Shown here piece by piece: positions 7,124-15,853 of a stretch of DNA of 35,007 bases. Made by a program: the position numbers and the translations under genes. The notes beneath the pieces are model-generated. The model worked only from the letters and a program-made list of their open reading frames with translations. It was not told the DNA's origin and ran no database searches. The stretch lies in NCBI GenBank assembly GCA_009780185.1, contig WRAN01000022.1, positions 1-35,007 of the forward strand, given 5' to 3'. The stretch's first letter is position 1; each line of letters begins with the position of its first letter. Origin of the DNA: Defluviitaleaceae bacterium. Its GTDB lineage: Bacteria; Bacillota; Clostridia; Lachnospirales; WQUN01.

Positions 7124-10081
7124 TTAGATTCGGCCTTCTATGCAATCTATTAGGAAATGATCTAAGTTGGCGTTCGCGCCTACTTTTCCTGCTAGGTTTA
7201 GGCATAGGATTATTAGGGCTGCATTGCCTATTTGGTATTTCTTTGCTAGGGGCAAGCGGGGTTTTGGGGCAGTTGAGGTGAATTTTTCGTAAGTATACAG
7301 AAGAGTTTCGCCGCCTTTGCTTTCTATGTGATGGGTTGATAGAAAGTCAATGTGGTCGGATTCTTCGTTGTACAGCATGTTTAGCTGGTATTTTTCTAAG
7401 CGGGGTATGGCTGTGGCGCAGAATATTTCTGGGCCTTTTTTTGTTTTTATATTTATATTGGCTATTGTGATGTCGGTTTCCTGGTTTTGTAGTAGGATTA
7501 CTGCGTTTTTACCTTTATCCAACCAGGTGCTGATAAAGCTGGTATTGTCTGTAAGGTCTGATACCACTAGGGTTTCAGGATTTTGGCTCGTTGTCAGGCT
7601 TAATTTTGTAGATATGACGCTGGAGAGATGACCATGCATGGTAACGCTACCAGGCTTGAGCCTTGGGTAGACATGGAAAGTTATGCGCTCTGCGTGTATA
7701 GGAGCTCCAGTCTCATCTAAGACGGCGGCGTCTAGATATATTGTGATTTCTTCTTCTATCTGGGGCATCTTTATCGGGATTATTCCTGCGCAGATTGAAT
7801 ACGTGGCGTCCACATTGCCTAGGATGGAGTAGGAGCTTAATATTTTTCCACATTCTAGGGTTAGACTGGCTATTATTTCGCCTTTTTTATTTTCTGAAGT
7901 GTCGTTTAGCAGCCATGCCTCTACAGGGATTTCTTCACCTGCGTATACATATTTTCTATCACATCTTAGATTTAGCTTGTAGGGGATTAGGGCTTCTTTA
8001 TATGTGTAGTAGGCTTTTTTGGGTATGCGGTCGCAGCCTACTAGGGTTTTCATCCAGCCTGACGGCCAGGCGTCTATTAGTAAGTGGATGGCTGTATGGG
8101 AGATGCAGTCTGCCCTTCGACGTAGGGCATCTGTCATTAGTTTTGTGGCTGTGGCCTGGTGGGTTTGGCTGGATTCTATCCAGGATTTTATTGTAGATTG
8201 TTCTGGGTACCAGTCTCCATGCATGGAGTGGGTTTGGGCTTTAATTATTTTGTTGGGATACCAGCGGCCGTTTTCATCTTCTTGTATCCAGTCTTTTGGG
8301 TAGCGGGTTTGCATTATGCTTTCGTTGTCTAGGCCTTCTGCTCCGTATTCCCCGCAGCCTATCATCCAGCCTTTTTTCACTGGAGGGATGTAGCCCCTGA
8401 TTAACTTGCCTATGGGGATTGGGTGGTTGGTGTACCACATGGTGTAGGTATGGAAATCTGGCATACCCTGGGCTGTGGGTGGATCGTAGTCGCCTTCTAC
8501 GTTTTTTATTACTCTATCTGGGTTGGCGATGTAAGTTATTTTCCTTGCGGCTACAAAGAAGGCTTCTAGTTCGTCTCTTAGCAGGTGACGGTGGCCTTTC
8601 ATGCGGTAACGTTTTGAGAATTTGTGGTTTGGGTCGTCTGTTGGGCGGATACATACTGGTTCGTTAATGAAGGTGGTTAGAATTGCGGAGGGGTGGCCTC
8701 TTAGCAGATGTTCCATTTCTCCTGTTTGTTTTACTGCTTCGGCTACTTGGTTACGCCGCAGAGTAGAGAATAGAGGCAGATCGGATTGGTTCATCATGCC
8801 CAGGGCGTCCATATAGTCGTAGATTTCTTTTTGGACTGGGCGCTGGGTTAGGCGGTAATAGTTCATGTTGCATAGTTTTGCTATTAGGATGTCTTCTACC
8901 AACTGGTCAAAATTATCGGTCATTACACATTGCTGTAGATGACCCATTTCATTGGCACCCCTTAGGATTATGGGTTTGTTGTTTAAATAGAACTTGCCCT
9001 TTGGGGTGGTGGTTTCGTCTGAAATAAATTTTCTCATTCCAAAGTGATTTGATGATTGGGACAAAGTTTTGCTATCCTTTGATATCGTGCAGATTATGCC
9101 GTATAAATAGGGCGTTGAAGGTTCCCAAAGTCTGTATGATGGGAGATTTATTAGGTAGCGGTATTCGTTTTTACCTCGGCCTATTACTGCTATTTCGGCT
9201 TTGTAATCCACTTTTGTGTTGTCTATAAAGTTTTTTGGGCAGATTAATACATCCAGGTTTAAGCCTGTGGGTAGGTCGTCTTTATAGTTGGTTACACCCA
9301 GACGGAGCTCTACCCAGTTGTTATCTATATTGGGGCGTACAAAGATATCATCTATGTGGATTGTTGGGCGATATTCTATGGTTACTTTGCCTATAATCCC
9401 GGCCCCGGGAGGGCAATGGTGCCAGCCTTCTATTGGATCGTCCCAGCCTGGGCCTGTTGCGGCATATATTTTATCGCCGTCAAGCAATGGGCCTTCGTCA
9501 CCTTTTGTGGGGATGTCGTTTTGGATTTCTATTATTAGCTCGTTGGTGGGTTGCAGGTAGTCGGTTATGTCGAAGTCAAAGGGGGCGAAAAAGCCTTCAT
9601 GTTGGCCTATGAAGCTGCCGTTTACATAGATTATGGTTTTATAGTCAACTGATTGGAAGTGGAGTATTGCGTGATGGCCTGGGGGTATATTGTTAGTGGT
9701 GAAAGTGGTTTTATAGTTGGCTTTCCATTTACCTGTTGGGCCTGTGTAGTGTGGGATGGTTACTTCTTCCCAGTGAGTGCTGTTTTGGTGGCGGTATTGG
9801 AAGGTTTTTAGTTCGGTTTTTTTCACAGTTTCAACAGGGGGCATGTGGTTTTGTAGATAGGGGCAGTATTGGTCTTTTAGGGCTTTTAAATCCTGCTGGA
9901 ATATTGTGAATTTTTCTTCGTAGCTAGTGTCTTGGAATGTGGATATTTTGTCATAGGGAAAGGCTTTATTGCTTTTAGTGAAGATGTTTGATGGATGCTC
10001 TCGCGGCGGGATTTCTGTATCGTCGTGGTTTAGGGGGTGTTGGGCTAGAGCTATTTCTGCGAAAAAGTCTCTTTCTGCCAT
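7124..10081 (-). CDS. Glycoside hydrolase family 2 protein
   Basis: A 985-residue GH2 exo-beta-glycosidase (beta-galactosidase, beta-glucuronidase or related). Domains in order: N-terminal jelly-roll sugar-binding domain (about 95-235, with YVNGSFIGQHEGFFAPFDFD), immunoglobulin-like domain (about 235-345), TIM barrel (about 350-680) and C-terminal beta domains. FINEP places the acid/base at E474, and GCGEYGAEG places the nucleophile at E578 or E582. There is no signal peptide, so it works on imported oligosaccharides. The barrel starts with YLNNKPIILRGANEMG, where the usual GVNRH/GVCRH is altered, so the exact substrate cannot be named. It is the last gene of the long minus-strand operon, two bases after GH95, with GGAGGTG before the ATG. 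Beta-galactosidase acting after fucose removal is a reasonable guess. Confidence 0.85.
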   Translation of the reverse strand: MAERDFFAEIALAQHPLNHDDTEIPPREHPSNIFTKSNKAFPYDKISTFQDTSYEEKFTIFQQDLKALKDQYCPYLQNHMPPVETVKKTELKTFQYRHQNSTHWEEVTIPHYTGPTGKWKANYKTTFTTNNIPPGHHAILHFQSVDYKTIIYVNGSFIGQHEGFFAPFDFDITDYLQPTNELIIEIQNDIPTKGDEGPLLDGDKIYAATGPGWDDPIEGWHHCPPGAGIIGKVTIEYRPTIHIDDIFVRPNIDNNWVELRLGVTNYKDDLPTGLNLDVLICPKNFIDNTKVDYKAEIAVIGRGKNEYRYLINLPSYRLWEPSTPYLYGIICTISKDSKTLSQSSNHFGMRKFISDETTTPKGKFYLNNKPIILRGANEMGHLQQCVMTDNFDQLVEDILIAKLCNMNYYRLTQRPVQKEIYDYMDALGMMNQSDLPLFSTLRRNQVAEAVKQTGEMEHLLRGHPSAILTTFINEPVCIRPTDDPNHKFSKRYRMKGHRHLLRDELEAFFVAARKITYIANPDRVIKNVEGDYDPPTAQGMPDFHTYTMWYTNHPIPIGKLIRGYIPPVKKGWMIGCGEYGAEGLDNESIMQTRYPKDWIQEDENGRWYPNKIIKAQTHSMHGDWYPEQSTIKSWIESSQTHQATATKLMTDALRRRADCISHTAIHLLIDAWPSGWMKTLVGCDRIPKKAYYTYKEALIPYKLNLRCDRKYVYAGEEIPVEAWLLNDTSENKKGEIIASLTLECGKILSSYSILGNVDATYSICAGIIPIKMPQIEEEITIYLDAAVLDETGAPIHAERITFHVYPRLKPGSVTMHGHLSSVISTKLSLTTSQNPETLVVSDLTDNTSFISTWLDKGKNAVILLQNQETDITIANINIKTKKGPEIFCATAIPRLEKYQLNMLYNEESDHIDFLSTHHIESKGGETLLYTYEKFTSTAPKPRLPLAKKYQIGNAALIILCLNLAGKVGANANLDHFLIDCIEGRI

Positions 10082-10083
10082 GA

Positions 10084-12255
10084 TTACACCTCCAGGATGT
10101 ATGGGATACCCTTTTGTAAACTTATTTTTTTGTTTGTTTCTCCGTTAATAAAGGCTTTAACTATGCCATTTGACCATGTAATATCTAGGATTATATTGCC
10201 TTTTAGCCTTATACCTCTCACATCCCCGTCTGTCCAGGCACTAGGGAGGGCAGGCATTAAGATTATAGTTTCGTCATTTTGCTGCACTAGCATTTCCAAC
10301 ATTCCGGCTACTGCGCCTAAGTTGCCGTCAATTTGGAATATGCCTGGTGGGTGGATATCCAGTAGGCTGTCTTCTGTTAAATCTTTAAGCAGGGTCTCTA
10401 CAGCTTCGAAGGCTAGATTGCCTTCTTTAAATCTTGCCCATAGGGCTATAATCCAGGCTTCACTCCAGCCTGTGCCACCGCTTCCATGCTTTATTCTTTC
10501 TTCTAAGGTGTGACGGGCTGCACGGTATAGCTCTGGTGTGGATTCGTTGATTTGATTGTCGGGATATACCGCGAATAGATGGGATATGTGGCGGTGCCCG
10601 GGTTCGCCGTCTTCGTGGTCATGCAGCCACTCTTGTAGGCCGCCATTTTTGCCTATTTTCATTGGTGGGAGCTTTGGAATAGCTGATTTAACTTGTGCGG
10701 TAAAGTCGTCATCAAGGCCTAGTATTTTAGCGGCTTCAAGAACGCGAGCGAATAAGCCTTGGACTATTTGAGTATCCATTGCAGGTGATAGGCAGATATA
10801 ACCTACTTGTCCGTCTGGCAGAATATAGCGGTTTTCTGGTGACATGGAGGGGCCGGATATCAACTGTCCATTTTCATCTTCGAACATGTAGTCCAATAGA
10901 AACTCTGCGGCTTCTTTCATGATTGGATAGGCGGTTTCATCCAAAAAACTCAAGCTATTTGTATATTTATAATGTTCCCACAAATGGTATGAAAGCCATG
11001 CGCCACCCATGGGCCAAATACCTGAGCGAACGCTGTCCAATGGCGCAGTGTCGCACCACATATCCAGGTTATGATGGATTACAAAACCTTTGGCATTGTA
11101 CATCTGATTTGCGGTTTCTTTACCGTTTTCGCGGGCACGGTTAAGCATATCGAATAACGGAGTGTGGCAGTCTCCTAAACCACAGGGCTCTGCTGGCCAG
11201 TAGTTCATTTCTGTGTTGATGTTTATTGTGAATTTTGAATCCCAGGGTGGGGCGTAGCTGTCATTCCATATGCCTTGTAGATTAGCGGGCATGGAACCCG
11301 GGCGGGAGCTTGATATCAGCAGGTAGCGGCCGAAGTTGAAGTAAAGGGATATTAAAGATAGATCACTATTGCCCTTTCTTAGAAGTGCAAGGCGCTCATC
11401 TGTTGGAAGCTCGTTTGATTCTTCATCTCCTTTTAACGTGAAGGACATGCGGTTGTAGTAATTTTGATAATCTTCTAAATGGCGGGATTTTAGCTGTTGA
11501 TAGTTGTGCTTTATGCATATGCGCTCCTCACAGGCTTTTACATAATCTTCTGTACGGATATTAGTTTCACTTGTTAAGGTTAGGATTACTTCATCAGCGC
11601 CTTCTATGTGCAGGTAGCTTCCTATGGCTGTTACTGTGCCACCGGGTGCATCAACATCTAATAGCGTGGCAAATTTAGTTCCCATGATCCCGCATTGGCC
11701 TTGCATAATTATGCGTTTGGGGCTTAGTACTTTAACTGAAGCATCGAATCTGCGAAATAATGTTACCATCAGGTTTATACTGGACTTTTTTGAGGTGGTT
11801 AAGCGGGTGGCGAAAACGCCGTCTGCTCCGCTTACAAAATGTTCTCGATTGAATTTTGTGCCTTTTAGACTGTAGCTTACTGTGGATATGGCGGTTTCTA
11901 TGTCTAGCTCTCTACGATAATCTTCTGAGGGTGTGTCAGGATGATCTGTGAAGATTAAGTTTAGCTCACCGAGTACTTGGTATGGGGATTGCCGTCTTGG
12001 TATGCCTATCATTGATGCTTCGGCTAAGTTGGCAGCTTTTTCTACTTGACCATCCAGTAGAAGCTGGCGGATTTGGGGCAGGTATTTTGCCGCATCTGGG
12101 TTATTTCTTTTTTCCGCTACCTTTGCCCACACTGTGTCATCATTAAGGACTATGGTTTCGTTTCGCATTTTTCCTTGTATCATTGCGCCAAGGCGGCCAT
12201 TACCCAGGGGCATACCTTGTATCCATTTTCTTGCGGGTCTTTTATACCAAAGCAT
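10084..12255 (-). CDS. GH95 family alpha-L-fucosidase (or alpha-L-galactosidase)
   Basis: A 723-residue GH95 enzyme, the inverting family that removes alpha-1,2-linked L-fucose (some members alpha-L-galactose). The start is set at 12255, giving MLWYKRPARKWIQGMPLGNG, the typical N-terminus; GAGGAAA precedes it, and the longer frame from 12309 would overlap the upstream gene. The N-terminal beta domain is followed by an (alpha/alpha)6 barrel. NINTEMNYWP holds N345 and N347, matching the paired asparagines that activate water in this family. Other family signatures are the LGLDDDF helix region, GHRHISHLFAVYPDNQI and FQIDGNLGA. It has no signal sequence and is therefore cytoplasmic. A URO-D-like gene lies 10 bases upstream, and GH2 two bases downstream, so fucose removal and then beta-glycoside cleavage are encoded together. 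Confidence 0.87.
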   Translation of the reverse strand: MLWYKRPARKWIQGMPLGNGRLGAMIQGKMRNETIVLNDDTVWAKVAEKRNNPDAAKYLPQIRQLLLDGQVEKAANLAEASMIGIPRRQSPYQVLGELNLIFTDHPDTPSEDYRRELDIETAISTVSYSLKGTKFNREHFVSGADGVFATRLTTSKKSSINLMVTLFRRFDASVKVLSPKRIIMQGQCGIMGTKFATLLDVDAPGGTVTAIGSYLHIEGADEVILTLTSETNIRTEDYVKACEERICIKHNYQQLKSRHLEDYQNYYNRMSFTLKGDEESNELPTDERLALLRKGNSDLSLISLYFNFGRYLLISSSRPGSMPANLQGIWNDSYAPPWDSKFTININTEMNYWPAEPCGLGDCHTPLFDMLNRARENGKETANQMYNAKGFVIHHNLDMWCDTAPLDSVRSGIWPMGGAWLSYHLWEHYKYTNSLSFLDETAYPIMKEAAEFLLDYMFEDENGQLISGPSMSPENRYILPDGQVGYICLSPAMDTQIVQGLFARVLEAAKILGLDDDFTAQVKSAIPKLPPMKIGKNGGLQEWLHDHEDGEPGHRHISHLFAVYPDNQINESTPELYRAARHTLEERIKHGSGGTGWSEAWIIALWARFKEGNLAFEAVETLLKDLTEDSLLDIHPPGIFQIDGNLGAVAGMLEMLVQQNDETIILMPALPSAWTDGDVRGIRLKGNIILDITWSNGIVKAFINGETNKKISLQKGIPYILEV

Positions 12256-12265
12256 AAGATTTCCT

Positions 12266-13324
12266 CTATCCTTTAAATTTTTTTGGGGCATTATATAGTG
12301 CCAGTACATTTTCTAATGGGACTTCGTGGTTCATTTCTGTGGATGAGCCTATCATTATTTTGCCCCCGGAGTCTCTAATGGCTTTGAATGCGGCGGCTTC
12401 TACTTCTTCTGGGGTGCCACGAGGTAGCAGCTGGGACACATCAACGCCTCCGGTCATGTAAAGGTTAGGATAACGGCGGTGGATTTCTGCGATGTCCATA
12501 TCGGCGTTTATCTCTATTGGGTTGAGGATGTCAATTCCGCAGTCTACTAGGTTGTCTAGTACGTTCATGAGATTGCCATCTGAGTGGAAGCATAGTTTTT
12601 TTCCTGTTTCGTGGATGGTACCTGCTATTCTTTTTAAACGGGGATAGAACTCTGCACACATAAAAGTTGGATTGAATAGGCAGCCGCTTTTGAAGGCCAT
12701 ATCTTCCGACATAAAGTAAACTTCCGGGGCTTTCGGGTCATCTTTGGTTTGGGTGTGGATTTCTTTTATTAGGTTAATGGAATTTATAGTGCTTACCTCC
12801 ATTGCGTGGGAAATTGCCTCTGGCACATCTACTAAGTAGTAACTAAAGGCTTCCAGCCCTACCACTCCGAAAAGGTATTGTAGTCCCGGCCCCCCTAATG
12901 ACCAAAACAGGAATAGGTCACCAACTGCATCCATTAATCCTTGATTCCGCTGGATGGAGGAGGCAGCACGTGCTTTTATTTCTTCTGGGGTGTGGAGTTG
13001 ATAGGATTCGTATAGATGCTTTGCGTATTCATCTTCGTTGGCGAAGGTGAGGTGTTCTCCCCAGGTTGTCCAGCGGAAGGTTTTTGTTTTTCTGCCGTCT
13101 TCTCCTATGGTTTCACTATCAGGTTGTGGGGCTTTTATGGTGGGGCGGGTAGAGTCTAGGGCTTTTCCTACAGCTTTGTATACTAGCTGCTGGGCATTTT
13201 CGAATGTTATTTTCTCGCCAGAGTAATATTCTATTGCAGCGTCGTTGCGCAGCAGGTCAAATACTGGGACATAATCCACCGCTTGCCCTGCCAGTAAGCG
13301 ACGTACTCGTTCTACGCTGGTCAT
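12266..13324 (-). CDS. URO-D superfamily protein (possible zinc methyltransferase), copy 1
   Basis: A 352-residue member of the uroporphyrinogen decarboxylase / MtaA-CmuA superfamily, a TIM barrel used for porphyrinogen decarboxylation or for zinc-dependent methyl transfer to cobamides or thiols. Visible landmarks are SVERVRRLLAGQAVDYVPV at the start, KLCFHSDGN (HxDG in place of the methyltransferase HxCG), LYMTGGVDVSQLLPRGT, and MIGSSTEMNHEVPLENV at the end, which could supply the third metal ligand (His). It lacks the porphyrin-binding start of true HemE and sits between glycosidases, so heme synthesis is unlikely. AAGGAG precedes the ATG, which overlaps the stop of GH4 by four bases (ATGA). 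No cobamide-binding protein is encoded nearby. Its role in sugar use is unknown. Confidence 0.8.
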   Translation of the reverse strand: MTSVERVRRLLAGQAVDYVPVFDLLRNDAAIEYYSGEKITFENAQQLVYKAVGKALDSTRPTIKAPQPDSETIGEDGRKTKTFRWTTWGEHLTFANEDEYAKHLYESYQLHTPEEIKARAASSIQRNQGLMDAVGDLFLFWSLGGPGLQYLFGVVGLEAFSYYLVDVPEAISHAMEVSTINSINLIKEIHTQTKDDPKAPEVYFMSEDMAFKSGCLFNPTFMCAEFYPRLKRIAGTIHETGKKLCFHSDGNLMNVLDNLVDCGIDILNPIEINADMDIAEIHRRYPNLYMTGGVDVSQLLPRGTPEEVEAAAFKAIRDSGGKIMIGSSTEMNHEVPLENVLALYNAPKKFKG

Positions 13325-14664
13325 GGAATCAACTCCTTATTAGCTTTTATTAGTTGCTGAGCTATTTCTTTTGCGGATTCTTTATTTTGCAATACCGGTG
13401 TTGCAAGAACAGCTTTGGTTACAAGGTCTATGCTGCCTGTATAGGCAGCCTCCACTGTTAGTTCTTGCTCCGCTACTATGGGCGCGACAAGTGCATAAAT
13501 TGAAGAGGGCAGTTCACCGCTTTGTAATGGGAATATTCCGCTGCCATTGATTTCTGCCCAAGTTTCTACGGACACATCTTTTGGCAGGTTGCTTATCTGG
13601 CCCTGGTTAGGCATAGTAACAACTGCGCGGGTTGGATGGCCTAAGTGCAGAGCCGCCACGATGTCGGCAAAGTATTCGAAGGATGCGTTTGGGACTGGGA
13701 TATCTGCTTTACCTGAAACAATAGCATTTACTTTTTCGATTTTTTGATCTTTTAGCATCTGCCTGCGAGGCAGTACACCTTTGCGACGGATATAGTATTT
13801 TTTTAATGTTTCTTCTGAGTTTAAATAGTACGGCAAGGCTTCGGCCACATGATTTGAAGAGCCTACTGGGAGATAGCCATATATATCCTTCAACACAAAG
13901 TTGAAGTAGTATTCCATATTTTCGCCCTTTAGCATCTTTTGTATTTCGTCATCAGTTGTATTAGTAATTAGAGGGCCCTTTTTGGCTTTATAATACTCTA
14001 CATATCTTTCAAGACTGAGCTCAGAAGAAACATCTCGGCCTTTTACGGTTAAATCCTTAAACCAGGAGAAATGATTTACACCAATACTGGTGGCATGGAT
14101 TTCTTCCCTCGGGACATTAAAGTACTCTGCCAGCATGGATATGGTACCGGAATAATTATGACATAGCCCTATGGCTTTAATGTTGGTGTATTTGTTTACC
14201 GCACGTGTTAGTTGAGAAAGTGGATTGGTTACATGGATTAGGGGGGTAGAAGGGCAGTATTTTTCCATTTCTTGTGCAATATCCAGGAAGACAGGAATGT
14301 CACGGAGTGCCCGTGAAATTCCTCCAGGGCCGGAGGTGTCGCCTACTGTGTGATAAATGCCAAAGGCTTCCGGGATAGTATAGTCGTTATGCATCGCGGC
14401 TAAACCGCCAGTGGCTATGGATATACAAACATAATCCGCGCCTTGCAGTGCCTCGGTTTGAGACTGGGCTATGATATTCCAGTTACGGTTCATGGCTTTG
14501 TTAAGAAGCTTGCAGTAAAGTGTCATTGTGTTAAGGGCAATCGGGTCTATGTCCACTAGCGAGAGAGTGGAGCCATCTAGTGAGTCTTTTAGAAATAAAT
14601 CTCCTGCAAAAGTGGGAGTCCATATATAGCTTCCACCGCCAATAAATACAATCTTGCAGGCCAT
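13321..14664 (-). CDS. GH4 family NAD-dependent glycosidase
   Basis: A 447-residue GH4 enzyme, which cleaves glycosides by NAD-assisted oxidation at C3 and elimination, with a divalent metal. The Rossmann motif FIGGGSYIWTP is at the N-terminus, then LVDIDP, SIATGG, HVTNPLSQLTRAV, and the metal site C168-H169 in GLCHNYSG, with a second His in GVNHFSW. The start at 14664 is preferred: GGATGG stands 8 bases upstream, and the product begins right before the Rossmann strand; 14676 is the alternative. The substrate motif after the metal cysteine is CHN, unlike the CHS, CHG, CDM and CN(V/I)P classes I know, so alpha-galactosidase, alpha-glucuronidase or another specificity cannot be chosen. It is translationally coupled to URO-D-like genes on both sides. 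Confidence 0.87.
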   Translation of the reverse strand: MACKIVFIGGGSYIWTPTFAGDLFLKDSLDGSTLSLVDIDPIALNTMTLYCKLLNKAMNRNWNIIAQSQTEALQGADYVCISIATGGLAAMHNDYTIPEAFGIYHTVGDTSGPGGISRALRDIPVFLDIAQEMEKYCPSTPLIHVTNPLSQLTRAVNKYTNIKAIGLCHNYSGTISMLAEYFNVPREEIHATSIGVNHFSWFKDLTVKGRDVSSELSLERYVEYYKAKKGPLITNTTDDEIQKMLKGENMEYYFNFVLKDIYGYLPVGSSNHVAEALPYYLNSEETLKKYYIRRKGVLPRRQMLKDQKIEKVNAIVSGKADIPVPNASFEYFADIVAALHLGHPTRAVVTMPNQGQISNLPKDVSVETWAEINGSGIFPLQSGELPSSIYALVAPIVAEQELTVEAAYTGSIDLVTKAVLATPVLQNKESAKEIAQQLIKANKELIP

Positions 14665-14665
14665 G

Positions 14666-15769
14666 TTATTCACCATCCCATTCTACAGTCTCGCCGCGTA
14701 TTAGGCGGGATAATAGGCTGTTGTAGTACATGTAATTTTCTAGCGGCACATCAAAAGGGACGGCATGGTCTACATGAGGTACGAAGCCTCCTGCGGCAAT
14801 GGCTTGTGGGATTTTATTCATTACTTCATCGTAGATATGGCGCTTGGTTTTAGCCAGCTCCCTTTTATCGACGCCCCCCATCAGGCCGAAGGTTGGATAC
14901 TTTTTTCGGGTTTCCAATATATCTACTCCGGCAGCTACTTCACAGGGGCTCATTGCATCAACGCCCGCTTCTATCCATTCATCTATTAGGCCGCCAGGAT
15001 AGCCGTCGCAGTCTACAAATACAATATCCACGCCATTTTCTTTAAGGAACTTTACTATACGTACATAGTGTGGAAACATAAACTCCCTAAACATAGCGGG
15101 GCTAATCATAGGCGCACCTTTGTATGCCATATCTTCCTTAAGCTCGGCAATATCAATTTTGGTGGTCTTAAGAACACGGGCTAATGTTTCTATAGTAAAG
15201 TCGGTTATGAATTGGAATATCTCATGTAATAGCTCCGGCTCGTCATAAAAATTAGTACATAGGTTATCAAAACCCATCCAATCTCTTGCTACCCAGAATA
15301 AGAATGGGATGGTTACATGCACTGGGATTTCAATGTTTTTAAGTACTCTGGCTATATTATCCCAATTGCCCGGATAACGGCTTGGGTCGGCTGAGGCGTA
15401 ACGTTCTTTCATTTTTAAAAAGTCATCTCGGCTTTCTACAGGGAATGAAAGCCAGCTACGGGTTACAAAACCTGGGTTTTCTATTTCGCTAAAATCTTTG
15501 CGGACAGAGCCGTCCCTGTCTTGCCATATGCGGTAATTCTCTGTTTCTTCTATGGTTTTTTCTTCAAAGGCTGGATTCATTCCCAGGGATACGGGGATGC
15601 TAAAGTACAACGGATCGAAATTGAAGAAGGTGCGCTGGTTACAGCCTTCCGGAAAGCCTTGCTTTACCCATTCCCGCATTGTGGCTGTACGGATATTCCA
15701 CTCTACTATAGGAACTCTGTCAACCGGTTGAAATTTTAATGTCTTAATAAGCCTTTCTCTTGCGGTCAT
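14666..15769 (-). CDS. URO-D superfamily protein (possible zinc methyltransferase), copy 2
   Basis: About 367 residues starting MTARERLIKTLKFQPVDRVP, the classic N-terminus of URO-D-like methyltransferases. The start is ATG at 15769, eight bases after GGAGG; a GTG 15 bases earlier forms part of that ribosome site. Metal and active-site landmarks are IVFVDCDGYPGGL (xDCDG), LMGGVDKRELA and GGFVPHVDHAVPFDVPLENY near the end. It differs in motif from copy 1 (HSDG) and copy 3 (HLDG), so the three are distinct subgroups rather than recent duplicates. It is the first gene behind a hairpin terminator that follows the binding-protein gene. Its stop is one base before the GH4 start. A function in handling methylated or otherwise modified sugars is conjecture. 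Confidence 0.8.
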   Translation of the reverse strand: MTARERLIKTLKFQPVDRVPIVEWNIRTATMREWVKQGFPEGCNQRTFFNFDPLYFSIPVSLGMNPAFEEKTIEETENYRIWQDRDGSVRKDFSEIENPGFVTRSWLSFPVESRDDFLKMKERYASADPSRYPGNWDNIARVLKNIEIPVHVTIPFLFWVARDWMGFDNLCTNFYDEPELLHEIFQFITDFTIETLARVLKTTKIDIAELKEDMAYKGAPMISPAMFREFMFPHYVRIVKFLKENGVDIVFVDCDGYPGGLIDEWIEAGVDAMSPCEVAAGVDILETRKKYPTFGLMGGVDKRELAKTKRHIYDEVMNKIPQAIAAGGFVPHVDHAVPFDVPLENYMYYNSLLSRLIRGETVEWDGE

Positions 15770-15810
15770 TTTATACTCCTCCACTTGTGACTCATTATTA
15801 TCACAAAAAG

Positions 15811-15835
15811 AGGGCTATCCTACGGGATAGCCCCC
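15811..15835 (-). terminator. Intercistronic terminator after the binding-protein gene
   Basis: On the minus strand a 9-bp perfect stem, GGGCTATCC/GGATAGCCC with a CGTA loop (15812-15833), is followed by TCTTTTTG. It lies 18 bases behind the solute-binding gene and 40 before the URO-D-like gene, inside what is otherwise one operon. It should reduce expression of the enzyme genes relative to the transporter. Confidence 0.75.
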
Positions 15836-15853
15836 TTTGACTATGCAAATTAT

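Noticed and set aside
12256..12309. N-terminal extension of the GH95 gene
   Set aside because: It overlaps the end of the URO-D-like gene, lacks a ribosome site and precedes the family's normal start, which has its own site.
12266..13324. HemE in heme biosynthesis
   Set aside because: The porphyrin-binding N-terminal motif is missing and the neighbours are glycosidases.
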